Notes: generated by a model not told the origin, from the letters alone. 64,000 nucleotides of DNA from Bradyrhizobium sp. DOA9 (GCF_000617845.2 NZ_DF820425.1:4391725-4455724), one strand, 5' to 3'; numbered from the stretch's first letter, positions 7,337-16,696 are shown. Numbers and translations are program-made.

Positions 7337-8602
7337 ATGAGGCGGGTCGTCGTCACGGGTCTCGGCATGGTCTCGCCACTCGGCTGTGGCGTCGAACCGA
7401 CCTGGAAGCGCATCCTCAACGGCGAAAGCGGTGCGCGCAGGATCGAGACCTTCGACGTCTCCGATCTGCAGACCAAGATCGCCTGCACGGTGGTGCGCGG
7501 CGACGGCTCGAACGACAGCTTCAATCCGGACAAATGGATGGAGCCGAAGGACCAGCGCAAGGTCGACGACTTCATCATCTTCGGCATGGCCGCGGCCGGC
7601 CAGGCGCTCGACGACGCCAACTGGCATCCCGAGACCGAAGAGGACAAGTGTGCGACCGGCACCATGATCGGCTCCGGCATCGGCGGCCTCAACGGCATCG
7701 CCGACACCGCGATCCTGCTGAAGGAGCGCGGACCGCGCCGGGTGTCGCCGTTCTTCATTCCCGGCCGCCTGATCAATCTCGCCTCCGGCTACGTCTCGAT
7801 CGCGCACGGGCTGAAGGGACCGAACCATTCGGTGGTCACGGCGTGCTCGACCGGCGCGCATGCGGTCGGCGATGCCGCTCGCCTGATTGCGCTCGGCGAT
7901 GCCGACGTGATGGTCGCGGGCGGCGCCGAGTCGCCGATCAGCCGCATCGGCATTGCCGGCTTCAACGCCGCGCGCGCGCTCTCGACCGGTTTCAACGAGA
8001 CGCCCGAGAAGGCCTCGCGTCCCTACGACAAGGACCGTGACGGCTTCGTGATGGGCGAGGGCGCCGGCGTCCTCGTGCTGGAAGAGCTGGAGCACGCCAG
8101 GCGCCGCGGCGCGAGGATCTATGCCGAGGTGATCGGCTACGGCCTTTCGGGCGATGCCTATCACATCACGTCGCCGTCGCCCGATGGCGATGGCGGTTTC
8201 CGCAGCATGTCGGCCGCGCTCAAGCGCGCCGGGCTGACGTCGTCCGATCTCGACTACATCAACGCGCACGGCACCTCGACGCCGCTCGGCGACGAGATCG
8301 AGCTCGGCGCGGTCGAGCGTCTGCTCGGCAACGCCGCCTCCAAGGTGGCGATGTCCTCGACCAAGTCGTCGACCGGCCATCTGCTCGGAGCGGCCGGTGC
8401 GATCGAGGCGATCTTCGCGATTCTGGCGATTCGCGATAATGTCGTGCCGCCGACGATCAATCTCGACAATCCGTCGGTCGAGAGCGCGATCGATCTCGTG
8501 CCGCACAAGGCGAAGCAGCGTGAGGTGAACGTCGCATTGTCGAACTCTTTTGGTTTTGGCGGTACCAATGCGTCGGTGATCTTCCGGCGGCTGCCCGATT
8601 AG
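7337..8602 (+). CDS. fabF: Beta-ketoacyl-ACP synthase II
   Basis: FabF condenses malonyl-ACP with acyl-ACP. The 421-aa protein starts MRRVVVTGLGMVSPLG and has the catalytic triad Cys170 (TACSTGA), His311 (NAHGTSTPLGD) and His348 (STGHLLGAAG), with Lys343. Length and spacing match the family. It lies 108 bases after acpP in the usual fab order and is followed by mltG. Confidence 0.97.
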   Translation: MRRVVVTGLGMVSPLGCGVEPTWKRILNGESGARRIETFDVSDLQTKIACTVVRGDGSNDSFNPDKWMEPKDQRKVDDFIIFGMAAAGQALDDANWHPETEEDKCATGTMIGSGIGGLNGIADTAILLKERGPRRVSPFFIPGRLINLASGYVSIAHGLKGPNHSVVTACSTGAHAVGDAARLIALGDADVMVAGGAESPISRIGIAGFNAARALSTGFNETPEKASRPYDKDRDGFVMGEGAGVLVLEELEHARRRGARIYAEVIGYGLSGDAYHITSPSPDGDGGFRSMSAALKRAGLTSSDLDYINAHGTSTPLGDEIELGAVERLLGNAASKVAMSSTKSSTGHLLGAAGAIEAIFAILAIRDNVVPPTINLDNPSVESAIDLVPHKAKQREVNVALSNSFGFGGTNASVIFRRLPD

Positions 8603-8726
8603 TTTGCGTTTGAGACGAATCCACCGTTTTGCCGTATTCGGCGATAGTCATGGGCGTGGGCGTGCATTTTGGCAGGGCAAGCGATTGTCGGGCCGCGATT
8701 GAACCGGCAGGATTCAGGTTGTTTCG

Positions 8727-10010
8727 ATGAGTGAAAGGCCGCCCATTTCACCCCGGAGTCCGCGGGCCGCGCTCGAGCCCGAGCAACTGCCGCCGCCGCC
8801 CAAGCGGTCGGACCGGGCGCGCAATCCGCTCGTCATCGTCGGCAACGCCATCATCACCCTGCTGTTGATCAGCATGCTCGGCGCCGGCGGCATCTATTAT
8901 TACGGTCGGCAGGTGCTCGAGGCACCCGGACCGCTGAAAGAAGACAAGATCGTCAACATTCCGCAGCGCGCGGGCAAGCGCGACATCGCCGAGACGCTGA
9001 ACCGTGAAGGCGTCACCGACGTCAATCCCTGGGTGTTCATCGCCAGCGTCGCCGCGTTGAAGGCGAGCTCGGACCTCAAGCCGGGTGAGTATTCGTTCCA
9101 GAAGAACGCGTCCTTGCGCGACGTCATCGCCACCATTGTCGAAGGCAAGGTGGTGCAGCACGCCGTCACCATACCGGAAGGCCTGACCTCCGAGCAGATC
9201 GTGGCGCGGCTGTCCGACAACGACATCTTCACCGGCAGCGTGCGCGAGCTGCCGCGCGAAGGCACGCTGCTCCCGGAGACCTACAAATTCCCGCGCGGCA
9301 CCCCGCGCGAGCAGGTGGTCCAGCGCATGCAGCAGGCGCACAAGCGCGTGCTGACGGAGATCTGGGAACGCCGCAATCCCGACATTCCGGTCAAGACGCC
9401 CGAGCAGCTGGTCACGCTGGCGTCCATCATCGAGAAGGAAACCGGCAAGCCGGACGAGCGCAGCCGCGTCGCCGCGGTGTTCGTCAACCGGCTGAAGCAG
9501 CGGATCAAGCTGCAGTCCGATCCGACCATCATCTACGGCCTCGTCGGCGGCAAGGGCACGCTGGGCCGGCCGATCAAGCGCAGCGAGATCACGCAGCCCT
9601 CGCCCTACAACACCTATGTGATCGACGGCCTGCCGCCGGGCCCGATCTCCAATCCCGGCCGCGCCTCGTTGGAGGCCGCGGCCAACCCGGCCCGTACCCG
9701 CGACCTCTATTTCGTCGCCGACGGCACCGGCGGGCACGCCTTCACCGAAACCTACGACGCGCACCAGAAGAACGTCGCCAAGCTGCGCGCGATGGAGAAG
9801 CAGATCCAGAACGACACGGTCGAGCCGGCCGAGGACGCGCCGCCGCCGGCGGCGGCCGCGCCCGGCGCCGCCGACGCGCCGACCGCGACCACGCCGGCGC
9901 GGCCCAATCAGCAGAAGAAGCCGCCGGCGGCACGCCCGGCCGCTCCCGCCAATCCCGCACCGGCCCGGCAGGGCGCGGTGCAGGGCTCGCCGCCGGTGGT
10001 CCAGCGCTAA
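8727..10010 (+). CDS. mltG: Endolytic transglycosylase MltG
   Basis: MltG cuts nascent peptidoglycan strands at the inner membrane and probably sets glycan length. The 427-aa protein has a proline-rich cytoplasmic N-terminus, one membrane segment (about 33-56), a LysM-like region and the YceG catalytic domain with IIEKET (Glu236 the likely catalytic residue). Residues after about 365 form an Ala/Pro/Lys-rich low-complexity tail, longer than in E. coli and common in rhizobia. It follows fabF, a frequent arrangement in alphaproteobacteria. Confidence 0.93.
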   Translation: MSERPPISPRSPRAALEPEQLPPPPKRSDRARNPLVIVGNAIITLLLISMLGAGGIYYYGRQVLEAPGPLKEDKIVNIPQRAGKRDIAETLNREGVTDVNPWVFIASVAALKASSDLKPGEYSFQKNASLRDVIATIVEGKVVQHAVTIPEGLTSEQIVARLSDNDIFTGSVRELPREGTLLPETYKFPRGTPREQVVQRMQQAHKRVLTEIWERRNPDIPVKTPEQLVTLASIIEKETGKPDERSRVAAVFVNRLKQRIKLQSDPTIIYGLVGGKGTLGRPIKRSEITQPSPYNTYVIDGLPPGPISNPGRASLEAAANPARTRDLYFVADGTGGHAFTETYDAHQKNVAKLRAMEKQIQNDTVEPAEDAPPPAAAAPGAADAPTATTPARPNQQKKPPAARPAAPANPAPARQGAVQGSPPVVQR

Positions 10011-10153
10011 AGCCTTGGTGCAGACCTTCTTGGTGCAGACCAGCTGACCGGCATTGCGGATTCCACTTTCCGGCAAAATAGTCTTAAGATTCGCGTGGCT
10101 TGATGGCTTTGCGAATCCCGCGCGAATCCCGTGCTTCTGGAGAAACTGAACTG

Positions 10154-11041
10154 ATGGCGCTATCGTCCATGACCGGCTTTGCGAGAAGCCACGGCACGAG
10201 CGGGCCGTACACGTTCGAATGGGAATTGAAGTCGGTCAACGCCAAGGGCTTCGACTTGCGCGTGCGGCTGCCGCAGGGGTTCGACGAGCTCGAGGCCCAT
10301 GCCAAGAAGCGCGCCGGCGAGCTGCTCTCGCGCGGCACCGTCTACGCCAATCTCAACGTCAAGCGCACCAACGCCGCCGCCACGGTGCGCGTCAACGAGG
10401 ACGTGCTCAACGCCGTGCTGAAGGCCGCCGCGATGATCTCGGGGAAGGTCGACGCGGTGGCGCCGAGCATCGACGGCCTGCTCGCCATCAAGGGCGTCGT
10501 CGAGGTCGCCGAGCCGGAGGGCGACGAAGAGGAGGACAAGGCCGCGCGCACTGCTGCCGCCGAGGCCTTCGACAAGGCACTCGACGAGCTCGTCGCGATG
10601 CGCAAGCGCGAGGGCACCTCGCTCGGCCAGATCCTGACCCAGCGCGTCGACGAGATCGAGCAGCTGGCGAAAAAAGCGGAAGCCGCGCCCGGCCGCAAGC
10701 CGGAGGCGATCAAGGCGAAGCTGGCCGAACAGATCGCAGCGCTGCTCGACACCTCCGACCGTTTCGATTCCGACCGCCTGATGCAGGAGGCGATCCTGAT
10801 CGCGACCAAGGCCGACATCCGCGAGGAGCTCGACCGCATCGCTTCGCACGTCGCCCAGGCGCGCGAGCTGATCGGCAAGGGCGGCCCGATCGGGCGCAAG
10901 CTGGATTTCCTGGCGCAGGAGTTTCACCGCGAGGTCAACACCTGCTGCTCGAAGTCGAACGACATCGAGCTGACCAATACAGGGCTCGCCATGAAGAACG
11001 TGGTCGAGCAGTTCCGCGAGCAGGTGCAGAATCTGGAGTGA
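10154..11041 (+). CDS. yicC: YicC-family endoribonuclease
   Basis: A 295-aa YicC/YloC family protein; the E. coli member acts as an endoribonuclease that affects small-RNA turnover. The start MALSSMTGFARS is the diagnostic N-terminus of the family, and the C-terminus has the conserved EFHREVNTCCSKSND and GLAMKNVVEQFREQVQN. An upstream in-frame ATG at 10100 would add 18 non-conserved residues and is rejected. The gene ends 3 bases before gmk, the common yicC-gmk pairing. Confidence 0.93.
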   Translation: MALSSMTGFARSHGTSGPYTFEWELKSVNAKGFDLRVRLPQGFDELEAHAKKRAGELLSRGTVYANLNVKRTNAAATVRVNEDVLNAVLKAAAMISGKVDAVAPSIDGLLAIKGVVEVAEPEGDEEEDKAARTAAAEAFDKALDELVAMRKREGTSLGQILTQRVDEIEQLAKKAEAAPGRKPEAIKAKLAEQIAALLDTSDRFDSDRLMQEAILIATKADIREELDRIASHVAQARELIGKGGPIGRKLDFLAQEFHREVNTCCSKSNDIELTNTGLAMKNVVEQFREQVQNLE

Positions 11042-11044
11042 TCG

Positions 11045-11704
11045 ATGACGAGCGGCGGTCACGGAACTGACGGTGTGGAGCGGCGCGGATTGATGTTCGT
11101 GCTGTCCTCGCCGTCAGGTGCGGGCAAGACGACGCTGTCGCGTCTGTTGATCGAGCGGATGCCCGGCCTGAAGATGTCGGTCTCGGCGACCACGCGGCCG
11201 ATGCGCCCGGGTGAGGTCAACGGCAAGGATTACACGTTCGTCGACAAGGCGACGTTCGATGCGATGGTGAAGGCCGACGAACTGCTGGAATGGGCGACGG
11301 TGTTCGACAACAGCTACGGTACGCCGCGCGGACCCGTGGAGGCAGCGCTGTCGGCCGGCCAGGACGTGCTGTTCGACATCGACTGGCAGGGGACCCAGCA
11401 GTTGAAGCAGAAGGCGCGCGCCGACGTCGTCAGCGTCTTCATCCTGCCGCCCTCGGCGGCCGATCTCGAGAAGCGCCTGCATTCGCGCGCGCAGGATTCC
11501 GACGAGGTGATCCGCAAGCGCATGAGCCGGGCCAGCGACGAGATGAGCCACTGGGCCGAGTACGACTACATCGTGATCAACCACGCGGTCGACGACGCCT
11601 TCGCCGAGGTGCAGTCGATCCTGAAGGCCGAGCGCCTCAAGCGCGAGCGGCGGATCGGCCTCGTAGGCTTTGTTCGAAGTTTGCAGGGTCAGCTTCAGGG
11701 TTAG
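11045..11704 (+). CDS. gmk: Guanylate kinase
   Basis: Gmk converts GMP to GDP with ATP. The 219-aa protein has the P-loop SSPSGAGKTT (21-30), the GMP-binding SATTRPMRPGEVNGKDYTF region and FDIDWQGTQQLK. It is translationally close to yicC (3-base gap). The last 68 bases overlap the 3' end of the oppositely oriented gene at 11637-12872. Confidence 0.97.
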   Translation: MTSGGHGTDGVERRGLMFVLSSPSGAGKTTLSRLLIERMPGLKMSVSATTRPMRPGEVNGKDYTFVDKATFDAMVKADELLEWATVFDNSYGTPRGPVEAALSAGQDVLFDIDWQGTQQLKQKARADVVSVFILPPSAADLEKRLHSRAQDSDEVIRKRMSRASDEMSHWAEYDYIVINHAVDDAFAEVQSILKAERLKRERRIGLVGFVRSLQGQLQG

Positions 11705-12872
11705 GTCGTGACAGGCGCGGCCCTTGCCTGGCCAGCTGTTCCAGCATCGTCGTGATGACGTCGACATCGACGGCGTCGGAGTCCCGACCTGCCGGAGCGT
11801 CGTCGCGATCCTCGCCGGTCTTGCCGGTGGCGGGCTGTGTCGCTGCGGCGACGGGCTCGGCTTTCTTGTCGACCATCTCGATCTCGACCTTCTTGCTTCT
11901 GGTCTCGGCCGGCCCTGCGGCCGGAGCGGCGGCGCGTTTCTTGCGCGCGTCGATCAGCTCGATCTCGCGGCCGATCGCAGCGAGCTTCGTCACTTGTCTT
12001 GCCGGTTGGCTTGCCGGTTGCCGACGTGCCGCATCGAAGTCGATCGGGCGCGGCGGCTGGGCGGCGGCCGGCTGTGAATCTTGCCAGGGCGCGCGGCTTC
12101 CGTCCTGGTTCTGCGCCTGCCAATCGTCCCAATGCCCGTGACGGTCCGCCGCCCGGAGGCGGACGCGCGCGCCCGCGAAGCGGTAGATGAGGCTGGCGAG
12201 GATTCCAGCGAGGGCGAGCGCGCCGCCGATCACGAGCAGCAGCATCGGCAGCGGGCCGGTCGGCTTGTCAGTGGAGCTGTTGTCTGCCGCAGCGAGCGCC
12301 ACGGACGACGGGGATTTCGACGCCTTTGCGCTCGGCTGCGCGGGCGCCGCAACAGCGGCCGGTGCCGGGGGCGGCGCGGGTGGAGCGGATGTCGTGGAGA
12401 CGTCGGGCCAGGGCGTGGCGCCAGCGGGTTGCTGGGGGTTGCCGTCAGCGGCTTGGTCCGCAGATTGTTGCGCCGGTGTTGCAGGGGCGGCTTGCATCGG
12501 AACGTTCGCCGGCTTGGCCGTAGCGCGTGGCGTCAGATATTCGGCGCGCGCGTCCTGCACCGGGGTCTGCTGCGGGGCCGGCGCATCCGCGGTCGGTTGA
12601 TCGCTCACGGCCGGGGCGGCCTGCGCGGTCCGAGCGCTCTCCTTGTCGCCGGCGGCGCGCAGATACCAGCATTTCCGCTTCGTGGTGCGATCGAGGCGAT
12701 AGTACCAGTGCTGGCCCTGCGGCGCGGCATCCTTCGGCGAAGCCAGGCAGTCGGGCGCCGCATTGGCCGTGCTCGATGGTGTCGGCGCGTTCTGCGAAAC
12801 CGCAGCCAATGGCGCGCCCGCAACGATGCTGGCGACGAGGGTCGAAATGAACTTTGCGGCGCGGTTGCCCAT
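11637..12872 (-). CDS. Hypothetical exported/membrane protein, Ala/Pro-rich
   Basis: The function of this 411-aa protein is not recognised. The start MGNRAAKFIS, preceded by GGGAG, gives a signal-like segment to about residue 27. An upstream in-frame ATG at 12950 would hide this signal. Residues 41-73 carry a Cys/Trp module (PQGQHWYYRLDRTTKRKCWYL) also seen in other rhizobial envelope proteins. A long Ala/Pro/Gln linker follows, then a membrane segment at 208-231 and a charged C-terminal half of about 180 residues. The gene converges on gmk and overlaps its last 68 bases. Low-complexity segments make homology unreliable. Confidence 0.7.
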   Translation of the reverse strand: MGNRAAKFISTLVASIVAGAPLAAVSQNAPTPSSTANAAPDCLASPKDAAPQGQHWYYRLDRTTKRKCWYLRAAGDKESARTAQAAPAVSDQPTADAPAPQQTPVQDARAEYLTPRATAKPANVPMQAAPATPAQQSADQAADGNPQQPAGATPWPDVSTTSAPPAPPPAPAAVAAPAQPSAKASKSPSSVALAAADNSSTDKPTGPLPMLLLVIGGALALAGILASLIYRFAGARVRLRAADRHGHWDDWQAQNQDGSRAPWQDSQPAAAQPPRPIDFDAARRQPASQPARQVTKLAAIGREIELIDARKKRAAAPAAGPAETRSKKVEIEMVDKKAEPVAAATQPATGKTGEDRDDAPAGRDSDAVDVDVITTMLEQLARQGPRLSRPNPEADPANFEQSLRGRSAARA

Positions 12873-13023
12873 CCTGGTCTCCCGGTTACGCCCGACGCAA
12901 CTCTTAACCACCGCTTTGTCATCAAAGACTTGGGTGGCAATGAGCCGCAAATCCGGAGAGGATGTGGCTTGAATCGGGCCTGCGCGGCGTTCGTTCCGCC
13001 GCGAGTTCGGGCACGTCTTGGCC

Positions 13024-13512
13024 TTATTGCTTGGTCGAGCTCCAGGTTCCGCCGCAGCCGTCGGAGCGGCGCCACGTCCCGGATCCGCTGCGACCGGAGA
13101 GGCGGCCGGAGCTGGTGAAGGTCACACCCTCGCCTCGTCCCTGCGTGCTGACAGAGCCGCTCGGGCTCACGGTTCCAGTCACGCCTTCGCCGATCACCCG
13201 GCCCGAGGAGACCACGACGGCGCCGCTGACCGAGCCGCCGCAGCCGATGCTGGTGACCATCCAAGCGCCGTCAAAGCTGCCGCCACCGCCGCCACCGCTC
13301 CGCCGTGAGGAGCGCGATTCCTCGGCCGGCTTGCTCCGGCGTGCGGCCGGAGCCGGCTCGGCCGAGCGGTCCGACCGCGAGCCCGACAGCGACTTCTCGT
13401 CATTGCCGATCGAGCCGCCGGCGCTGCCGGATTGCGCCGAGGCGGGAGTTGAGGCGATGGCGAGATTGAGAACGAAGGCGAGGGCGGTCGCACGGCTGAC
13501 GGCATCGCGCAT
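13024..13512 (-). CDS. Hypothetical secreted Gly/Ser-rich protein
   Basis: A 162-aa protein with a clear signal peptide (MRDAVSRATALAFVLNLAIASTPASAQ by pattern, cleaved near residue 27). A charged Ser/Arg linker with a run of glycines follows, then a C-terminal domain of about 80 residues rich in short beta-strand repeats (SGRVIGEGVTGTVSPSGSVST). It starts 25 bases after the caspase-like gene stops, on the same strand, so the two are probably co-transcribed. No enzyme motif is visible. Upstream in-frame starts overlap the caspase-like gene and are unlikely. Confidence 0.75.
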   Translation of the reverse strand: MRDAVSRATALAFVLNLAIASTPASAQSGSAGGSIGNDEKSLSGSRSDRSAEPAPAARRSKPAEESRSSRRSGGGGGGSFDGAWMVTSIGCGGSVSGAVVVSSGRVIGEGVTGTVSPSGSVSTQGRGEGVTFTSSGRLSGRSGSGTWRRSDGCGGTWSSTKQ

Positions 13513-13537
13513 GAGCAAAAAATCCAAATGAAAGGTA

Positions 13538-14881
13538 TCAGCGGCCGGAGCCGTCGGCACAGACGGATCCGATAATGCGGCAAGCTTTGCCAGCCTTGCC
13601 GCACTCGTCAAGCGCGGCGTTCCTGGCGCGCTGCACGCCCTCGCGCTGGACCAGCGACCACGATTTGTCGGAAATGGCGAAGGCGCCGCAGCTGTTGCCG
13701 TAGAACGAGAGCTCGATCGGGCATTTGGCGCCGCCGCAATTGCCGCGCGCGTCCGCCACCGCCGCACGCCGGGAGGCGTGATTCCACGAGATGCCCCATT
13801 TGCTGCTGTCGGGTCCGTAGACGATCGAGCCCCACGGCTTCAGATCCTCCATCTTGCGCATCCGCAGCAAGAGGCCTTCGGTCGCTTCGCCGGTCGGCGC
13901 CATCGCGATGCGCTGCTGGAGCTTGGTGATGGCGCGCGTCATCCCGTCGGGCGTATCGGGGTCGAAATTGAGCTCGTAGAGCCGCTCGCTCAATTCGCTG
14001 AGCAGCGCCGCATCGCGCAAGGGGACGCGGTCGGGATCGGCGCGCAGGCGCTCCGCAGCAAGGGGATCGGCCTGCATCGCCGCGACCTGCGGCGGAGCGG
14101 CTGGCGCCGGCGGCACGAAGTAGAACGTGCCGTCGATCGGCGAGGACGACACCCAGGGCTGCTGCGCGCCTGCGGTCGCGCGCTTCACGGCAAGGCCGAC
14201 CTGGTTGAACGTCTGAAACACGTCGAGACCGGCGACCCGGATCGTCGTGGCGAGCGCCTTGGTGTAGGGGCTGTGGCCGTCACTGCCGTCCTGGGCGACA
14301 TTGCCGGGCTGGGTCGCGTAGGAGATCAGCGTGCCCTCGGGCGCGCGCATCTGTGCGAGGCCGCCGTCGGAGGCACGCAGGCCGCGCGAGCCGAACGGGT
14401 TGTTGCGGCAGGCATCGAGGATCACGAGGTTGAGCCGCGTGCCGGAGCCCTGCATCTGGCGCAGCACGAGATTGACGTCGGTCATCTGGAAATCGACATC
14501 GGCCTCGCGGGTCGGATTGGCGCCGACGGGCACGAGATAATTGGCGCCCGCGACCTGCACGCCGTGGCCGGCATAATAGAACAGCGCGACGTCCGCGCCC
14601 TGCACCTGCCGGCCGAAGCTCTGCACGGCGAGGTCCATCGCGCTCTTGTCGAGGTCGAGCTGTGCGCGTCCGCCGACCAGCGTGAAGCCGAGCGCGCCAA
14701 GCGTCTCCGCCATCAGGCTCGCGTCCTTGGACGGATTGTCCAGCGGCGTGATGTTCCTGTAGGCGGAGTTGCCGACCACGAGCGCGATGCGCTTCTCGGC
14801 CGACGCAGGTTGCGCGGCGGCGAGCGTGGCGGCGACCAGTGCTGCCAGCTTCACGACGCGATTGAAAATGCTCGCGCGCAT
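13538..14881 (-). CDS. Exported caspase-like (C14) peptidase with DUF4189 domain
   Basis: A 447-aa protein with a signal peptide (residues 1-28, cut after PASA). A caspase p20-like domain follows (about 30-270) with the catalytic pair His106 (YYAGHG) and Cys158 (DACRNNP), both intact. After a linker comes a C-terminal Cys-containing DUF4189-type domain (about 365-445; NCGGAKCPIELSFYGNSCGAFAIS). Such bacterial orthocaspase-like proteins usually cleave after Arg/Lys, but the substrate here is unknown. The chosen start has GGGGA upstream, and a longer ORF start at 14950 would bury the signal. Export to the periplasm is inferred from the signal. Confidence 0.85.
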   Translation of the reverse strand: MRASIFNRVVKLAALVAATLAAAQPASAEKRIALVVGNSAYRNITPLDNPSKDASLMAETLGALGFTLVGGRAQLDLDKSAMDLAVQSFGRQVQGADVALFYYAGHGVQVAGANYLVPVGANPTREADVDFQMTDVNLVLRQMQGSGTRLNLVILDACRNNPFGSRGLRASDGGLAQMRAPEGTLISYATQPGNVAQDGSDGHSPYTKALATTIRVAGLDVFQTFNQVGLAVKRATAGAQQPWVSSSPIDGTFYFVPPAPAAPPQVAAMQADPLAAERLRADPDRVPLRDAALLSELSERLYELNFDPDTPDGMTRAITKLQQRIAMAPTGEATEGLLLRMRKMEDLKPWGSIVYGPDSSKWGISWNHASRRAAVADARGNCGGAKCPIELSFYGNSCGAFAISDKSWSLVQREGVQRARNAALDECGKAGKACRIIGSVCADGSGR

Positions 14882-15007
14882 TGAAATTCCCCAAAACAAT
14901 GGCGCCAGTCTAACAGCTGGGTGCCGGGGCGAAAAGCGGTGCGACAGCAAGCAGCGGCTGGAAACTTCTCACCTCCGCAGCCGTTGTTTCGCGGCTGAGG
15001 AGACGTC

Positions 15008-15619
15008 ATGCCGGTCAAGGATCAGATCAAGAATTTCGCCAAGAAGCTGGTGGAGGAGCAGCCCGATGCCGCGACGCTGCGGGCGCTGGTGCGGGCCCGC
15101 AAGCCGGCCGCCATGCACTTTCGCGACGACGGCATCGTGCCGAACCATCCGCGCTTCCCGGCGCTGCTGTATCGCGGGGCGGTGAAGCTGAACGGTCGGC
15201 GCTTTCCGCCCGAGGTCGTCATCGACACGCTGTTCGGCAGCAACGGCTGGGGCCGGTCGTGGCGCGACACCGTGTACGACTTCGTCCACTATCATTCGCA
15301 GATCCATGAGGTGATGGGTGTGGCGCGCGGCACGGGCAGGATCGAGTGCGGCGGAATCAAGGGCCGCATCCTGAGTGTGAAAGCCGGCGACGTTCTGGTC
15401 CTGCCCGCGGGCACCGGCCACCGGCTGATCGAGTCGAGCCGGGACTTTCTGGTCGTCGGAGCCTACCCGCAGGACGGCACCTATGACGAATGCACCGACA
15501 CGCGCCAGCGTCCCGAGGCAGTCAAGCGCATCGCCAAGGTCCGCAAGCCCAAGACGGATCCCGTGCTGGGAAGCAGCGGGCCGCTGCTCGCCGCGTGGCG
15601 GACGACTCAGCTCAGATAA
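15008..15619 (+). CDS. Cupin-domain protein (YjlB-like)
   Basis: A 203-aa protein with one cupin fold in its middle (about 85-160). The first cupin motif reads YHSQIHEVMGVARGTGRIECGG and the second AGDVLVLPAGTGHRLI, which supply candidate metal-binding His/Glu residues. It resembles the YjlB group, whose role is unknown. The start has GAGGAGACGTC upstream. The gene is divergent from the caspase-like gene and its last 13 bases overlap the 3' end of the following minus-strand Crp/Fnr regulator. Confidence 0.8.
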   Translation: MPVKDQIKNFAKKLVEEQPDAATLRALVRARKPAAMHFRDDGIVPNHPRFPALLYRGAVKLNGRRFPPEVVIDTLFGSNGWGRSWRDTVYDFVHYHSQIHEVMGVARGTGRIECGGIKGRILSVKAGDVLVLPAGTGHRLIESSRDFLVVGAYPQDGTYDECTDTRQRPEAVKRIAKVRKPKTDPVLGSSGPLLAAWRTTQLR

Positions 15620-16308
15620 TCCGGCGTGAAATCCGCAAGTCTGCGCAGCTCGTCGGGCTGGAGCAGCTCGATCTCGCTGCCTTCCCATGCGATCAACCCC
15701 CGATGCCGCAGCTCCTGGATGGTGCGGTTGACGTGGACGATCGACAGGCCGCAGGCGTCCGCGACGTGACGTTGCGTCATCGGCATCTGGAAACCGTTCC
15801 CTTTGACGAGGCCGACGATCTCCAGCCTTGCGGCCAGCTCGCAGATGAGGTGCGCGACCTTGGGCAGCGCCGCCTGCGCGCCGAGGCGGGCGATCCATTG
15901 CCGCGAGATCGCCGCGTCGATCAGCGTCTCGCGCCAGAAGGCGCGGGTCAGGTGGATCGAGCTGTCGAGCAGCTGGCGAAGCTGGCCGTGGGCGACGGTT
16001 CCGACGATGGTCGGGCCGAGCCCCACGAGGTCCGCATCCATCGGCGAGACCAGCAGCGTGTGCAGGCACGGCATGTCGCCGGGAACGTGGAAGGCGAGGG
16101 TCTGGCTGCGGTCTCCGACGATGCGCGACTGGTAGAGGAAGCCGCTGACGACGAAGACGCAGCGGGTCGCGGCCTCGCCCTGGCGCAGCACGATCTCGCC
16201 ATCCGCGACCTGGCGCAGCGTGGACGGCAAGCCCGCGATCTGTCGGCGCTCGTCCTCGGACAGGCCTTCGATCGCCTGCAGACGGGCGATGAACTTCGGA
16301 TGCGGCAT
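15607..16308 (-). CDS. Crp/Fnr-family regulator 1
   Basis: A 233-aa cNMP-binding-fold regulator with a C-terminal winged helix (MTQRHVADACGLSIVHVNRTIQEL). The N-terminal half is a beta-roll (LRQVADGEIVLRQGEAATRCVFVVSG). It lacks the FNR cysteine cluster, and the recognition helix reads VHVNR rather than the FNR ExxSR, so its site is probably not the FNR box. The start MPHPKFIARL fits the family length; an upstream extension to 16512 is not conserved in character. It is preceded by a small protein gene 17 bases upstream, probably in the same operon. Confidence 0.85.
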   Translation of the reverse strand: MPHPKFIARLQAIEGLSEDERRQIAGLPSTLRQVADGEIVLRQGEAATRCVFVVSGFLYQSRIVGDRSQTLAFHVPGDMPCLHTLLVSPMDADLVGLGPTIVGTVAHGQLRQLLDSSIHLTRAFWRETLIDAAISRQWIARLGAQAALPKVAHLICELAARLEIVGLVKGNGFQMPMTQRHVADACGLSIVHVNRTIQELRHRGLIAWEGSEIELLQPDELRRLADFTPDYLS

Positions 16309-16325
16309 GAGCCTCGCGTGCCGCT

Positions 16326-16565
16326 TCAGCCGTCCCGCGGCACCGGCGCCTCGGCCAGGCGACGCGACAGTTTCGCGAGAGTCCAGTCGGAAACCGGCGC
16401 GGATCGGAACTCGCGAATGGCGCGGGCGAGTTCCTGATCCGACATCGGCCGGACCGGCTCCCTCAACGTCCCCTTCAGCAAGGCATCGCCGATGCTGTCC
16501 AGATGCTCGCACGCTTCGGATGCGAACAGGCGGCGGATACGCTCCAGCAGAGTGGCACTTCTCAT
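16326..16565 (-). CDS. Small hypothetical protein upstream of Crp/Fnr 1
   Basis: A 79-aa charged, helical protein (MRSATLLERIRRLFASEACEH...) with no signal or membrane segment. The ATG at 16565 gives a compact product; a longer ORF to 16637 adds residues without coding character. It ends 17 bases before the Crp/Fnr 1 start, suggesting a two-gene operon. It is not recognised as a known family. Confidence 0.55.
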   Translation of the reverse strand: MRSATLLERIRRLFASEACEHLDSIGDALLKGTLREPVRPMSDQELARAIREFRSAPVSDWTLAKLSRRLAEAPVPRDG

Positions 16566-16684
16566 GGTCGGGTCGGCTCGCTTCGAAATCGGGGGAATGG
16601 CGTGGCTGCGATCAGTTCGTCGCAAGCCCGTTAGCAACCTGTGCTTCCGATCGGCGTTCTAGTCCGCTGAACGCAAGCCGGACG

Positions 16685-16696
16685 TATCATTTGATA
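16685..16696. promoter_or_regulatory. Small inverted repeat in Crp/Fnr divergent region
   Basis: TATCA-TT-TGATA, a perfect 12-base inverted repeat, lies 26 bases before the start of Crp/Fnr 2 in the divergent gap 16566-16722. It could be an operator for either regulator or a -10 element. Evidence is by position only. Confidence 0.35.
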
